DNA of 64,000 bases, from positions 1-64,000 of the forward strand of contig NZ_NISY01000020.1 in the NCBI RefSeq assembly GCF_007595705.1, read 5' to 3'. Numbering within the stretch: the first letter of the stretch is position 1; every line of letters begins with the position of its first letter. A program made the translations under genes and the position numbers. Below the pieces are notes generated by a model that did no database searches, was not told the origin of the DNA, and was given only the letters and a program-made list of their open reading frames with translations. Shown here one piece after another: positions 23,089 through 32,450 of the stretch. The stretch comes from Streptomyces sp. SAJ15. GTDB lineage: Bacteria > Actinomycetota > Actinomycetes > Streptomycetales > Streptomycetaceae.

Positions 23089-25374
23089 GTGCCGGACAAC
23101 GCAGACAAGGCAGAGCAGCCAGAGAAGGCCCACGCGCCGCAGCAGGCACGCACGCCGCAGAAGGCCCACGCGCCGGAGAAGCACGAGAAGCCGGGCAAGG
23201 CCGACACGACCGAGGTGACCGCCGCCGGGATCGCCCGGCTCGCCGGAGTGGGCCGCGCCGCCGTCAGCAACTGGCGCCGTCGCCACGCCGACTTCCCCAA
23301 GCCGGTCGGCGGCACCGAGACCAGCCCCACCTTCGCCCTCGACGCCATCGAGCACTGGCTGCGCGCCCAGGGCAAGCTGGCCGAGGTGCCGCTGCGGGAG
23401 CGGGTCTGGCAGCTGCTCGCCGGCCACCCCGCCGGCGCCGCCACCGCGCTCCGCCACGCCGGGGCGGTGCTGCTGCTGGTCCGGCACCGGCCCGCCGCCT
23501 GGGACGAGCTCAAGGCCGCCGACGACGCCCAGCTCGCGCGGTGGCTGCCCACCGCGCTCGCCCCCGTGCTCAGCGCCCGGCTCGGCGACCGGCACCCGGT
23601 GCGCGTCCCCGGCCCCGCCGAACTCGCCGCCGACGCCGCCCTGGTGCGCGGCGCCGCCGAACTCGCCGCGGAACTGGGCCCGCGCGAGGCGTTCGAGTTC
23701 CTGCTCGGCCGCCATCTGGACGCCAACCCACGGCAGTACACGCTCACCCCGCCCGGCCCGGCCGCCCTGATGGCCGCGCTGGCCGGCGTCGGCGCGGACT
23801 CCGGGCGCGGAGATGTCACCGTGCTCGACCCGGCCTCCGGAACGGGTGGCCTGCTGGCGGCGGTCGGCGGCGCGCGGACCGTCTACGCGCAGGAGTCGAC
23901 CCCCGACCTCGCCGCCGTCACCGCGCTGCGGCTGGCCCTCGGCTCCGACGCCAGGGTGCGGGTGCGCGACGCCGACAGCCTGCGCGCCGACGCCTTCTCC
24001 GGGCTCGCCGCCGACGCGGTGGTCTGCCACCCCCCGTTCAACGAGCGCAACTGGGGCCACGACGAGCTCGCCTACGACGCCCGCTGGGAGTACGGCTTCC
24101 CGGCCCGCACCGAGTCCGAGCTGGCCTGGGTGCAGCACGCGCTGGCCCATCTGCGCGACGACGGGGCCGCGGTGCTGCTGATGCCCCCGGCCGCCGCCGC
24201 CCGCCGCTCCGGCCGCCGCATCCGCGCCGACCTGCTGCGCCGCGGGGCGCTGCGGGCCGTGATCGCGCTGCCCGCGGGCGCGGCCCCGCCGTACGGCATC
24301 CCGCTGCACCTGTGGGTGCTGCGCCGCCCCGGCGCGGGCCGGCCCGCCGCCCCGCACCTGCTGCTGGTGGACGCGGCCGAGGCGCCGGGCGGCGGCTCGG
24401 CCGCGGGGGCCGGCGCGGGCGCCGGCGGCCGGGACCGTCTCGACTGGCCGGCCCTCCAGTCCACCGTGCTCGCGGCCTGGCGGGCCTTCGACCGGGACGG
24501 GGGGCCCGATCGGCGCGACGGCGGCGAGGGGCCGCCGGGGGTGTGCCGCGCCGTGCCGGTCATCGAACTCCTCGACGACGACGTCGACCTGACGCCGGCC
24601 CGCCACCTCCCGCCGCCGGCCGCCGGCGCCGGAAGCGCCGAGTTGGCCGCCGTGCGCGACCGCTTGGCCGCCACCCTGGCCCGCACCGCCGAGCTGACCC
24701 CGCAGGCCCCCGCCGCCGACCCGGACGCGGCCGCGACGGCTTCGGGCGCGGGCGGTGGCCGGTGGCCCATGACGACGGTCGGCGAACTGGCCCGCGCGGG
24801 CGCGCTGGTGCTGCGCACCGGCGGCGCGGGACAGCTCGGGGCGGCGGGCGGCGCGGGGCCCGCCGTCCTCACCGAGCAGGACGTGCTCTCCGGAACGGGA
24901 CCTTCCGGAACCCTGCCGGGCGGCGCGGCGGGCGCGGCCGGGGTCGGCGGCGCGGCCGGATCGGGCGGCGAGGAACCGGTGCTGACCGCGCCCGGCGACG
25001 TCGTCGTGCCGGTCCTCGGCGGCGGATCCGTCGCCCGCGTCGTCGACGAGGCCACCGCCGGAGCCGCCCTCGGCCGCAACCTCGCCCTGCTGCGGCCCGA
25101 TCCGACCGCCCTGGACCCCTGGTTCGTCGCCGGCTACCTGCGCGGCAGCGCCAACCAGCGGCAGGCCAGCAGCTACGCCTCGACCGCCACCCGGCTCGAT
25201 GTGCGCCGGCTGCACCTGCCCCGACTGCCCCTGGCCGAGCAGCGGCACTACGGCGAGCGCTACCGCACCCTCGCCGCCTTCGAGGAGGCTCTGCGGCTGG
25301 CCGGGCGGCTGGGCGAGCGGCTGGTGCAGGGGCTGTACGACGGACTCGCGGACGGAACCGTCGGGGTGGAGTGA
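23089..25374 (+). CDS. DNA N6-adenine methylase-like protein with HTH and HsdS-like regions
   Basis: A 761-residue protein in three parts. Residues about 40-110 form an HTH (TAAGIARLAGVGRAAVSNWRRRH) after a low-complexity Lys/Glu/Pro start. Residues about 140-480 are an N6_Mtase (HsdM-like) core with SAM motif DPASGTGG near residue 248. The C-terminal third resembles a type I specificity subunit (PGDVVVPV, YLRGSANQRQ, STATRLDVRRLHLPRLPLAEQ). Motif IV, normally NPPY/F, reads CHPPFNERNWG near residue 313, so His replaces the Asn/Asp that contacts the adenine amino group and methylation may be lost. No nuclease or helicase gene is nearby. GTG 23089 has GGGAG at 8 nt. From memory, a similar gene is found near mazG-eno in other streptomycetes. 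Confidence 0.82.
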   Translation: MPDNADKAEQPEKAHAPQQARTPQKAHAPEKHEKPGKADTTEVTAAGIARLAGVGRAAVSNWRRRHADFPKPVGGTETSPTFALDAIEHWLRAQGKLAEVPLRERVWQLLAGHPAGAATALRHAGAVLLLVRHRPAAWDELKAADDAQLARWLPTALAPVLSARLGDRHPVRVPGPAELAADAALVRGAAELAAELGPREAFEFLLGRHLDANPRQYTLTPPGPAALMAALAGVGADSGRGDVTVLDPASGTGGLLAAVGGARTVYAQESTPDLAAVTALRLALGSDARVRVRDADSLRADAFSGLAADAVVCHPPFNERNWGHDELAYDARWEYGFPARTESELAWVQHALAHLRDDGAAVLLMPPAAAARRSGRRIRADLLRRGALRAVIALPAGAAPPYGIPLHLWVLRRPGAGRPAAPHLLLVDAAEAPGGGSAAGAGAGAGGRDRLDWPALQSTVLAAWRAFDRDGGPDRRDGGEGPPGVCRAVPVIELLDDDVDLTPARHLPPPAAGAGSAELAAVRDRLAATLARTAELTPQAPAADPDAAATASGAGGGRWPMTTVGELARAGALVLRTGGAGQLGAAGGAGPAVLTEQDVLSGTGPSGTLPGGAAGAAGVGGAAGSGGEEPVLTAPGDVVVPVLGGGSVARVVDEATAGAALGRNLALLRPDPTALDPWFVAGYLRGSANQRQASSYASTATRLDVRRLHLPRLPLAEQRHYGERYRTLAAFEEALRLAGRLGERLVQGLYDGLADGTVGVE

Positions 25375-25484
25375 GCAACCCGACAGCCGATCCGTACAAC
25401 CCCCCTACCAGCGGCGCTGTCGGTGTATACGCTCAGACCCGCGTCCCGTCCGTGTACCGTCCCGTCAGGTTTCCAGGAGCAGCC

Positions 25485-26186
25485 ATGTACGGCTCCGGCT
25501 TCCCGCAGCCGCAGCGCCCCTCGACCCCCCTGCTGGTCGTGCTGCGCGTGCTCTTCGTGGCGCTCTCGGTGCTCAGCCTGGGGCTGCTGGCCTGGGCCGC
25601 CATGCTGCGGATCGCCATCGTCCGGCGCCGCCCCCTGGACTGGGCGCTGTTCTGGGGCGCGCTGACGCTGGCGATCATGGCGATCGTGGCGTTCAGCCAC
25701 AGCCCGGACGACCCGCGGGCGATCGACTACGTCTTCCTGGCGGTGATCCTCTCGATGGCCGTCGGCGTCCCGGTGCACTACCTCTTCGCCGACATCCGTC
25801 ACCACCAGGGACCGCCGCGGACCCCGGTGCCACCCGCGTCCCCGTACGCCGCGGCCGCGCCGACACCGCTTCCGTCCCCGTACGCCGCGGCGGCACCGAC
25901 GCAGCCGGGCGGCTACGGCTACCCGCAGCCCCAGCCGTACCCGCAGCCCCAGACCCCACAGCTCTACGCCCAGCCCCAGCCGTACGCGCAGCTCCAGCCC
26001 CAGCCTCAGCCCCAGGCCGGACCGCCGCCCCAGGCCGGACCGCCGCCCCAGGCCGGACCGCCGCCCCAGCCCCAGCCCCAGCCGTACGCGCCGCCGCAGC
26101 CGCGCCCGCAGCCTCAGCGCATCGACCAGGTCCGGGCCGAGCTCGACGAGCTGAGCGACTACCTCCGCAGGGAGCAGGACCGTTGA
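25485..26186 (+). CDS. membrane protein with Pro/Gln/Tyr-rich cytoplasmic tail
   Basis: A 233-residue protein with three hydrophobic helices (about 17-42, 50-70 and 82-105) followed by a 100-residue Pro/Gln/Tyr/Ala-rich tail. The tail contains repeats of AGPPPQ and PQPQPY, then a short charged helix (RIDQVRAELDELSDYLRREQDR). AGGAGC precedes ATG 25485. Its stop overlaps the start of the kinase gene (TTGA), so the two proteins are translationally coupled and may act together, for instance with the tail as a scaffold or substrate. A 110-bp gap separates it from the methylase-like gene. No characterised family was recognised; the frame is secure from composition, ribosome site and coupling. Confidence 0.82.
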   Translation: MYGSGFPQPQRPSTPLLVVLRVLFVALSVLSLGLLAWAAMLRIAIVRRRPLDWALFWGALTLAIMAIVAFSHSPDDPRAIDYVFLAVILSMAVGVPVHYLFADIRHHQGPPRTPVPPASPYAAAAPTPLPSPYAAAAPTQPGGYGYPQPQPYPQPQTPQLYAQPQPYAQLQPQPQPQAGPPPQAGPPPQAGPPPQPQPQPYAPPQPRPQPQRIDQVRAELDELSDYLRREQDR

Positions 26187-27787
26187 ACGGACGTCTCGTA
26201 GCGGACCGCTATGAGCTGGCGACCCTGCTCGGCCAGGGCGGCATGGGGCAGGTGTGGACCGCCTACGACCGGCGGTTGGACCGTCGGGTCGCGGTGAAGC
26301 TGCTGCGCACCGACCGGATGGCCGGCGCCGTGGGGGGCGGGGTCGACGACCCCGCCGAGGAGCTGCGCCGCCGCTTCGTGCGTGAATGCCGGGTCACCGC
26401 CCAGGTCGACCACCGGGGCCTGGTGACGGTGCACGACGCGGGCGGCGACGGTGCCGACCTCTACCTGGTCATGAGTCATGTCGAGGGCGCGGACCTGGCG
26501 GACCACCTCGCCGAACACGACCCCTACCCGTGGCGGTGGGCGGTGTGCGTGGCGGCTCAGCTGTGCGCGGTGCTCTCCGCCGTGCACGCGGTGCCGATCG
26601 TGCACCGCGACCTCAAGCCGCGGAACGTGATGGTCCGGCTGGACGGCACGGTCACCGTGCTGGACCTCGGCGTCGCCGCCGTCCTGGACTCCGACACCAC
26701 CCGCCTCACCCGTACCGGCTCGCCCATCGGCTCGCCCGCGTACATGGCGCCCGAGCAGGCGATGGGCGGCGCCGTCGGCCCGTACACCGACCTGTACGCG
26801 CTGGGCGTGCTGCTCCACGAACTCCTCGTCGGCCAGGTGCCCTTCGCCGGCTCCACCGCGCTGGGCGTGCTCCACCGCCATCTCTACGAGCCCCCGGTGC
26901 CGGTCCGGCAGGTCCGCCCCGAGGTGCCCGAGGCCCTTGAGGCACTGGTGCTGCGCCTGCTGGCCAAGGATCCGCGGCACCGGCCCGCCGACGCGCAGGA
27001 GGTCTACCAGGCACTGGCCCCCCTGCTGCCGACCCCGGGCGGGCCGTGGCCCGCCGCCGACGGCGCCCCGGGGCAGCCGGGGGCGTCGGGAGGCGTGGGG
27101 CCCATGGGCCCGATGGACCCCACCCGCCCCTTCCTCCGCCCGCACGCGCCCTGGCCCGACCGCGCGGCCACGCCGCCGCCCGCGCCGGCCCCCGCCGCAC
27201 CCGCACCCGCCCCGACCGGCGGCGGGCCGGACATCGCCGCGGCCGTCGACGAGGTGAAGCGGCTGCTGGACCACGGCCGGATCACCCAGGCCGTGGACAT
27301 CCTCGGCGGCGTCCTCCCGGCCGCCGCCGCCCGGCACGGCGAGCACTCCGGCGTCGTACGCAGCCTGCGCAAGCAGTACGCGGCCACGCTCATGGACGAC
27401 GGGCAGTACCGCCGCGCCCTGCCCGAACTGCGGCGGCTCGCCGACGAGTACGGGGCGGAGTCAGGGCCGGTGGCGCTGCGCCAGTCGCTCCAGTTCCGCT
27501 ACGAGGCCGCCCAGTGCCTGGAGCAGCTCGGTGACGCCGCCTCCGCGCTGGTGGAGTACCGCACCCTGCTCCCGTACTTCGAGCAGTACGCCGCCGACGA
27601 CCCCGCCCAGCCGTTGGAGATCCGCCGCCGCATCGGCCATCTGCTGCTCTCCACCGGCGACCGGGCCGCGGCCCACGACACGCTCGCCCGGTTGCTGTAC
27701 GACGCCGAGCGGCTGCACGGCCCGCACCACCCGTTCCCCGAGGAGCTCCGCCGCACCCTCCAGTGGCTGGGCCAGGTGCACGGCTGA
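26183..27787 (+). CDS. serine/threonine protein kinase with helical-repeat C-terminal domain
   Basis: A 534-residue soluble Hanks-type kinase. It shows LGQGGMGQVW (P-loop), VAVKLL (ATP lysine near 38), HRDLKPRNV (catalytic loop near 141), LDLGV in place of DFG, and GSPAYMAPEQ (activation segment). A Pro/Ala-rich linker (about 290-350) leads to a TPR-like helical domain (EVKRLLDHGRITQAVDILGGVL through LRRTLQWLGQVHG). There is no transmembrane helix or PASTA domain, so the sensor is probably the repeat domain or the partner membrane protein, whose stop it overlaps. TTG 26183 is preceded by AGGGAG. The DLG variant occurs in active bacterial kinases, so activity is expected. Confidence 0.92.
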   Translation: MNGRLVADRYELATLLGQGGMGQVWTAYDRRLDRRVAVKLLRTDRMAGAVGGGVDDPAEELRRRFVRECRVTAQVDHRGLVTVHDAGGDGADLYLVMSHVEGADLADHLAEHDPYPWRWAVCVAAQLCAVLSAVHAVPIVHRDLKPRNVMVRLDGTVTVLDLGVAAVLDSDTTRLTRTGSPIGSPAYMAPEQAMGGAVGPYTDLYALGVLLHELLVGQVPFAGSTALGVLHRHLYEPPVPVRQVRPEVPEALEALVLRLLAKDPRHRPADAQEVYQALAPLLPTPGGPWPAADGAPGQPGASGGVGPMGPMDPTRPFLRPHAPWPDRAATPPPAPAPAAPAPAPTGGGPDIAAAVDEVKRLLDHGRITQAVDILGGVLPAAAARHGEHSGVVRSLRKQYAATLMDDGQYRRALPELRRLADEYGAESGPVALRQSLQFRYEAAQCLEQLGDAASALVEYRTLLPYFEQYAADDPAQPLEIRRRIGHLLLSTGDRAAAHDTLARLLYDAERLHGPHHPFPEELRRTLQWLGQVHG

Positions 27788-27977
27788 GCAGGCCGTGAGC
27801 GCCGGGTCGGGTCCCCGCCGGGCCGGTCCCACGGTCCCCATCCACCCCGCGCTACTCAATTCCCGCCGAATCGTTGGTCGAATCAGTGGCTAGAGCCGCC
27901 ATGACTCCCTACCATCGATCAACGCCAGGTCGGTCGATGTCCTTGTGACGCACGATCTCTGCCGGGAGGCTGCTTCG

Positions 27978-28601
27978 ATGAACCGCCGCCGCACCGCGTA
28001 CACCCTCTCCGCCGCCGCGCTGCTGGCCGCGACCCCGCTCCTCACCGCCTGCGGCAACGACGCGCACCCCGGTGCCGCCGCGGTCGTCGACGGCCGCCGC
28101 ATCACCGTGGCCCAGCTCCAGGCCCAGGTCAGAGAGGTACGGGACGCCCAGCGTGACCATCCGCAGGCGGAGCAGCTGATCGCCGGCTCCGGGCGGCTGA
28201 GCCAGGACACACTGATCCGGATGATCCAGTACCGGGTGATCGAGCGCGCCGGCGCCGACCACGGGATCCGCGTCACCCGGCGCGAGGTGCAGGAGGAGCG
28301 CGCCAGGACCGAGGCGCGGGAGGGCGGCGCGGCCACGGTGCGCGGGCTCTACCTCCAGCAGGGCATCGCGCCCGACCAGATCGACGAGGCCGTCCGGGCC
28401 GACCTGACCCGCGACAAGCTGCTGGCGAAGCTGGGCACCGAGGGCGCCAACACCGCCTTCGCCCGCACCTCCGAGGACCTCGCCATCGACGTCAATCCGC
28501 GCTTCGGCAGTTGGGACGACCGGGAGGGCACCGCCAAGCTCGCCCAGGAGCCCTGGCTGCGCGAGACTCCGCCGACGGTCGCGGCGCCCGAGCCCGCGTA
28601 A
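27978..28601 (+). CDS. SurA N-terminal-domain lipoprotein
   Basis: A 207-residue lipoprotein (signal MNRRRTAYTLSAAALLAATPLLTAC) followed by AAAVVDGRRITVAQLQAQV and a helical region (LIRMIQYRVIERAGADHGIRVTRREVQEE), typical of the SurA/PrsA N-terminal chaperone domain. No parvulin isomerase domain follows, as in the usual short actinobacterial form. It probably helps exported proteins fold at the outer membrane face. GGGAGG lies 8 nt before ATG 27978. It is immediately upstream of mazG, an arrangement I recall in S. coelicolor. The C-terminal NPRFGSWD segment is typical of SurA_N proteins of this group. Confidence 0.9.
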   Translation: MNRRRTAYTLSAAALLAATPLLTACGNDAHPGAAAVVDGRRITVAQLQAQVREVRDAQRDHPQAEQLIAGSGRLSQDTLIRMIQYRVIERAGADHGIRVTRREVQEERARTEAREGGAATVRGLYLQQGIAPDQIDEAVRADLTRDKLLAKLGTEGANTAFARTSEDLAIDVNPRFGSWDDREGTAKLAQEPWLRETPPTVAAPEPA

Positions 28602-28756
28602 CCGGCCGCCGCCCCGGCCGCCGGCCGGGGCGGAGCCTCCGGGCGCGGACCTGCTCAGGGCGTGGGCGGGCCGGTGCCCGGGTCGGGTCGCGGGCCCGGG
28701 GCACGGCCGCAGTCCCCGGTCGCGGCGGCCGCTCCGACCTGGGTTACGTTCGAAGG

Positions 28757-29746
28757 GTGAACGCTTCCCGCAACGGCACCGGCCTCGGCGACCCCGGCCG
28801 ACTGGTGCTGCTCACCACCAGCCACCGCGTCGCCCCCGGCCTGCTGTCCTGGCCCGCCTGGCGAGCCCTGCGCGCCGCCGACCGGGTGCTCTGCGCCGAC
28901 CTCGACCACCCGCAGCTGCCCTACCTCCGCGAGGCGGGCGTGGACGTCGAGCGGGCCGAGCCCGCCGCCCGCGAGCTGGTCGAGTACTGCGTCGACGGCG
29001 GCCGCATGGCCGTCGTGCTCACCTCCGCGGACGGCGAGTCCGCGCTCACCGACGGGCTGGCCCGGATGGCCGGCTCGGGCCGCGAGCGGATGCCGGACCT
29101 GGAGCTGCTGCCCGGCTCGTACGACCTGCCCGGCGCCCGGCTGCTCGACCTGGTGCAGGTCATGGACCAGATCCGGGCCGAGTGCCCGTGGAGCGGCGAG
29201 CGCACCAGCGCGGAGCTGGTGAAGTACGGCCTGGAGGAGGCGTACGAGCTGGTCGAGGCCATCGAGGAGGGCGACCGGCAGGCGCTCCGCGAGGAGCTGG
29301 GCGACGTACTGCTCCAGGTCGTCTTCCACGCCCGGATCGCCCAGGACGACCCGGACGAGCCGTTCTCCATCGACGACGTCGCCGCCGGCATCGTGGACAA
29401 GCTCATCCACCGCCACCCGCACGTCTTCGGCGAGGAGACCGCGCACACCGCCGACGAGGTCCGGGAACACTGGCTGCGCACCAAGGCGGCCGAGAAGCGG
29501 CGCGACTCCGTCACCGAGGGCGTTCCTTTGGGCCAGCCCGCCCTCGCCCTCGCCGCCAAGCTCGCCTCCCGCGCCCGGACGGCCGGCCTGGACGTGGCCC
29601 TGCCGCGGGGCGAGGGCGTCGGCTATGAGCTGCTGGCGCTGGCCGTACGGGCGGAAGGCGAGGGCGTCGAGCCCGAGTCGGCGCTACGGGCCGCCGCGCG
29701 GGCCTACCGTGACGCCATCCTCCTGGCGGAGGGCGCCTCCGACTGA
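28757..29746 (+). CDS. mazG: nucleoside triphosphate pyrophosphohydrolase MazG
   Basis: A 329-residue protein. The N-terminal 120 residues resemble a reduced tetrapyrrole-methylase-like fold (VLLTTSHRVAPGLLSWPAWRAL, as in YabN). The MazG domain follows with LLDLVQVMDQIRAECPW, LEEAYELVEAIEEGD and EELGDVLLQVVFHA, the ExxE...ExxD metal signature, and HPHVFGEE. It hydrolyses NTPs and dNTPs to monophosphates and can lower (p)ppGpp. GTG 28757 lacks a Shine-Dalgarno, and TACGTT ends 6 nt before it, suggesting a leaderless message. Upstream in-frame sequence to 28511 is discarded because it runs into the preceding gene. Confidence 0.92.
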   Translation: MNASRNGTGLGDPGRLVLLTTSHRVAPGLLSWPAWRALRAADRVLCADLDHPQLPYLREAGVDVERAEPAARELVEYCVDGGRMAVVLTSADGESALTDGLARMAGSGRERMPDLELLPGSYDLPGARLLDLVQVMDQIRAECPWSGERTSAELVKYGLEEAYELVEAIEEGDRQALREELGDVLLQVVFHARIAQDDPDEPFSIDDVAAGIVDKLIHRHPHVFGEETAHTADEVREHWLRTKAAEKRRDSVTEGVPLGQPALALAAKLASRARTAGLDVALPRGEGVGYELLALAVRAEGEGVEPESALRAAARAYRDAILLAEGASD

Positions 29747-29864
29747 GGGGTCGGCCCCGTCGTCGGCGCAGCGGCCCGCCTTCGGCGGGGCGGTCGCCGT
29801 CCGCGGCGGGAGGGAAAGAGGGCCGTCCTCTCTCGTCCTCGGCTCAGGGGATACCGTCGACGAC

Positions 29865-31127
29865 ATGTCCGATCAGTCGCCGTGTGCCCGTTCCGTCGCC
29901 GCGCCCGAGCTCTTCACCTGGGAGTTCGCCACCGATCCGTACCCCGCGTACGCCTGGCTGCGCGAGCACGCGCCGGTGCACCGGACGGAGCTGCCGAGCG
30001 GGGTGGAGGCGTGGCTGGTGACGCGCTACGCGGACGCGCGGCAGGCGCTGGCGGACCAGCGGCTGAGCAAGAACCCGGTGCACCACGCGGAGCCCGCGCA
30101 CGCCAAGGGGAAGACGGGGATCCCCGGCGAGCGCAAGGCCGAGCTGATGACGCATCTGCTCAACATCGACCCGCCGGACCACACCCGGCTGCGGCGGCTG
30201 GTGTCCAAGGCGTTCACCCCGCGCCGGGTCGCGGAGTTCGCTCCGCGGGTGCGGGAGCTGACCGACGGGCTCATCGACGGCTTCGCCGAGCGCGGCGAGG
30301 CGGACCTCATCCACGAGTTCGCCTTCCCGCTGCCCATCTACGCGATCTGCGACCTGCTCGGCGTACCGCGCGAGGACCAGGAGGACTTCCGCGACTGGGC
30401 CGGCATGATGATCCGGCACGGGAAGGGGCCGCGTGGCGGCGTCGCCCGGTCCGTGAAGAAGATGCGCGGCTACCTCGCCGAGCTCATCCACCGCAAGCGC
30501 AACGCCCTGGGCGACGACCTCATCTCCGGTCTCATCCGCGCGTCCGACCACGGCGAGCACCTCACCGAGAACGAGGCCGCGGCGATGGCGTTCATCCTGT
30601 TGTTCGCCGGCTTCGAGACCACCGTCAACCTGATCGGCAACGGCACCTACGCGCTGCTGCGCCACCCCGAGCAGCGGGCGCGCTTCGAGCGGGCGGTGGC
30701 CGAGGGGGACGAGGAGCTGCTCGCGACGGCGGTGGAGGAACTGCTCCGCTACGACGGACCGGTGGAGATCGCGACCTGGCGGTTCGCCACCGAGCCGCTG
30801 ACGCTCGGCGGGCAGCGCATCGCCGAGGGCGACCCGGTGTTGGTGGTGTTGGCCGCGGCCGACCGCGACCCCGAGCGCTTCCGCCATCCGGACACCCTGG
30901 ACCTCTCCCGCGGGGACAACCAGCATCTCGGATACGGTCATGGCATCCACTACTGCCTGGGCGCGCCACTGGCCCGGCTGGAGGCGCAGACCGCCCTCAC
31001 GACCCTGCTGCGCCGCCTGCCCGACCTGCGACTGGCGGTCGATGAGAGCGATCTGAGGTGGCGTGGCGGGCTCATCATGCGAGGGCTGCGCACCCTCCCG
31101 GTGGAGTTCTCCGCGTCTGAAAAATGA
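29865..31127 (+). CDS. cytochrome P450
   Basis: A 420-residue class I bacterial P450. The I-helix oxygen-binding motif is FAGFETT, the K-helix motif is EELLR, and the heme ligand is Cys364 in YGHGIHYCLGAPLAR (Tyr in place of the usual Phe at the loop start). No ferredoxin or reductase gene is adjacent, and no biosynthetic cluster surrounds it. The locus between mazG and the Rpf genes is conserved in S. coelicolor as I remember it, so it may serve core metabolism. ATG 29865 has no Shine-Dalgarno; TACCGT lies 7 nt upstream, pointing to a leaderless mRNA. The substrate cannot be predicted. Confidence 0.94.
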   Translation: MSDQSPCARSVAAPELFTWEFATDPYPAYAWLREHAPVHRTELPSGVEAWLVTRYADARQALADQRLSKNPVHHAEPAHAKGKTGIPGERKAELMTHLLNIDPPDHTRLRRLVSKAFTPRRVAEFAPRVRELTDGLIDGFAERGEADLIHEFAFPLPIYAICDLLGVPREDQEDFRDWAGMMIRHGKGPRGGVARSVKKMRGYLAELIHRKRNALGDDLISGLIRASDHGEHLTENEAAAMAFILLFAGFETTVNLIGNGTYALLRHPEQRARFERAVAEGDEELLATAVEELLRYDGPVEIATWRFATEPLTLGGQRIAEGDPVLVVLAAADRDPERFRHPDTLDLSRGDNQHLGYGHGIHYCLGAPLARLEAQTALTTLLRRLPDLRLAVDESDLRWRGGLIMRGLRTLPVEFSASEK

Positions 31128-31241
31128 CGCGGAATCAACTATGTGATCTCTGCGTGACCTCCGCTACATCGGCTTGTGACTGTCAGGTGGCCGCATTATC
31201 TTCAACCCTCGACTCAGCCGCCACACGAGAGGCCCGTACGT

Positions 31242-32450
31242 ATGCGCTCCGGCACTGGTAGACATCGCCGTCCCCGTCAGGCTCCGGCCATCGTCGTCGC
31301 AGCCGGCGTGACCGGCGCGAGCATCGCGCTGCCGCTGATGGGTGCGACCAGTGCGAACGCAGCCGACACCGCCACCTGGGACCGCGTCGCCGAGTGCGAG
31401 AGCGGCGGGATGTGGAGCGCCAACGAGGGCAACGGCTTCTACGGTGGGCTCCAGCTGACGCTCGACATGTGGAAGAGCCACGGCGGCATCGACTACGCCC
31501 CGCGGCCGGATCTGGCCAGCCGCTCGCAGCAGATCGCGGTGGCTCAGAACATCCTGAAGGCCCAGGGGCCGAGCGCCTGGCCGGGCTGCGCGGTCAACGC
31601 CGGCCTCACCCAGGGCGGCGGCGCCCCGGAGGTGGACCCGGGCCGCACCCTGCCCCTGGAGCCCGACCCCATCCCGTCCGAGACTCCCGACCGCCCCTCC
31701 GGGGAGACGGACAAGGAGAAGGACCGGGGTGAGGAGGCCGACCGGGACGCGGACAAGGACGCGGGCAAGGACGCGGACCGGGACGCGGACAAGGGCGAGG
31801 ACCGGGGCGAGGGCGCGGATCGGGGCGAGGACGCGGACCGGGGCACCGACCAGGGCTCGGACCGGGGCGAGGACCCGCGGGGTGACGACGACCGCGAGGG
31901 GCCCGCGGATCCCGTGGACCCCCAGGCGCCTGACGGGGACTCCGACGACTCCCGGGGCGACTCCCGGGACCCGCGCGGCTCCGACGGCTCCGACGGGTCG
32001 TCGGACACCGGCCGGCCGGGGGAGTCCGACGAGGCGGACCGGGGCACCCCCGGGGGCCGGGACGGCGAAACCGGCACCGGCGTGGACGGGGACCCCGCCA
32101 CCGACTCCCGCGAGGGCACCGGCCGCCACCGCGGCCAGCCGGACACCCGCGGGCCGGAGGACGGCGAGCAGCGCAGCGGACGGCACGCCTCCCGCGACGG
32201 CCTGGAGGGCCGGGACGGCTCCACCGGCCCCGGCGACTACACCGTGCGTCCCGGTGACAACCTGTCAGCCATCGCCGAGGAGAACAAGGTTCCCGGCGGC
32301 TGGCCGGCGCTCTACGACGCCAACGAGCGCGTCGTCGGCGAGGACCCGGACGTGATCCAACCCGGACAGCAGCTGGTACTTGACGCCGAGAAGGCTCCGG
32401 AGAGCGGCGCCGACCAGGACGCCCCCGAGGCGTCGAAGGCTCAGAAGTAG
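31242..32450 (+). CDS. resuscitation-promoting-factor-like secreted muralytic protein with LysM
   Basis: A 402-residue secreted protein. It has a signal peptide ending ATSANAA, a transglycosylase-like Rpf domain (about 42-118) with WDRVAECESGG (catalytic Glu) and GNGFYGGLQ, a 200-residue highly acidic Asp/Arg/Gly linker with DRGED-type repeats, and a C-terminal LysM domain (DYTVRPGDNLSAIAEE). It should cleave peptidoglycan during germination and outgrowth. The lysozyme fold is compact and followed by the linker, as in Streptomyces RpfC-type proteins. GAGAGG precedes ATG 31242. The copy at 32878 shares its architecture but has a Gln/Ser-rich linker, so the pair is a tandem duplication with diverged linkers. 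Confidence 0.93.
   Translation: MRSGTGRHRRPRQAPAIVVAAGVTGASIALPLMGATSANAADTATWDRVAECESGGMWSANEGNGFYGGLQLTLDMWKSHGGIDYAPRPDLASRSQQIAVAQNILKAQGPSAWPGCAVNAGLTQGGGAPEVDPGRTLPLEPDPIPSETPDRPSGETDKEKDRGEEADRDADKDAGKDADRDADKGEDRGEGADRGEDADRGTDQGSDRGEDPRGDDDREGPADPVDPQAPDGDSDDSRGDSRDPRGSDGSDGSSDTGRPGESDEADRGTPGGRDGETGTGVDGDPATDSREGTGRHRGQPDTRGPEDGEQRSGRHASRDGLEGRDGSTGPGDYTVRPGDNLSAIAEENKVPGGWPALYDANERVVGEDPDVIQPGQQLVLDAEKAPESGADQDAPEASKAQK

Noticed and set aside
23089..27787. A true Pgl phage-defence system
   Set aside because: PglY, PglZ and PglW-like features are missing; a kinase and a methylase-like gene alone are not enough.
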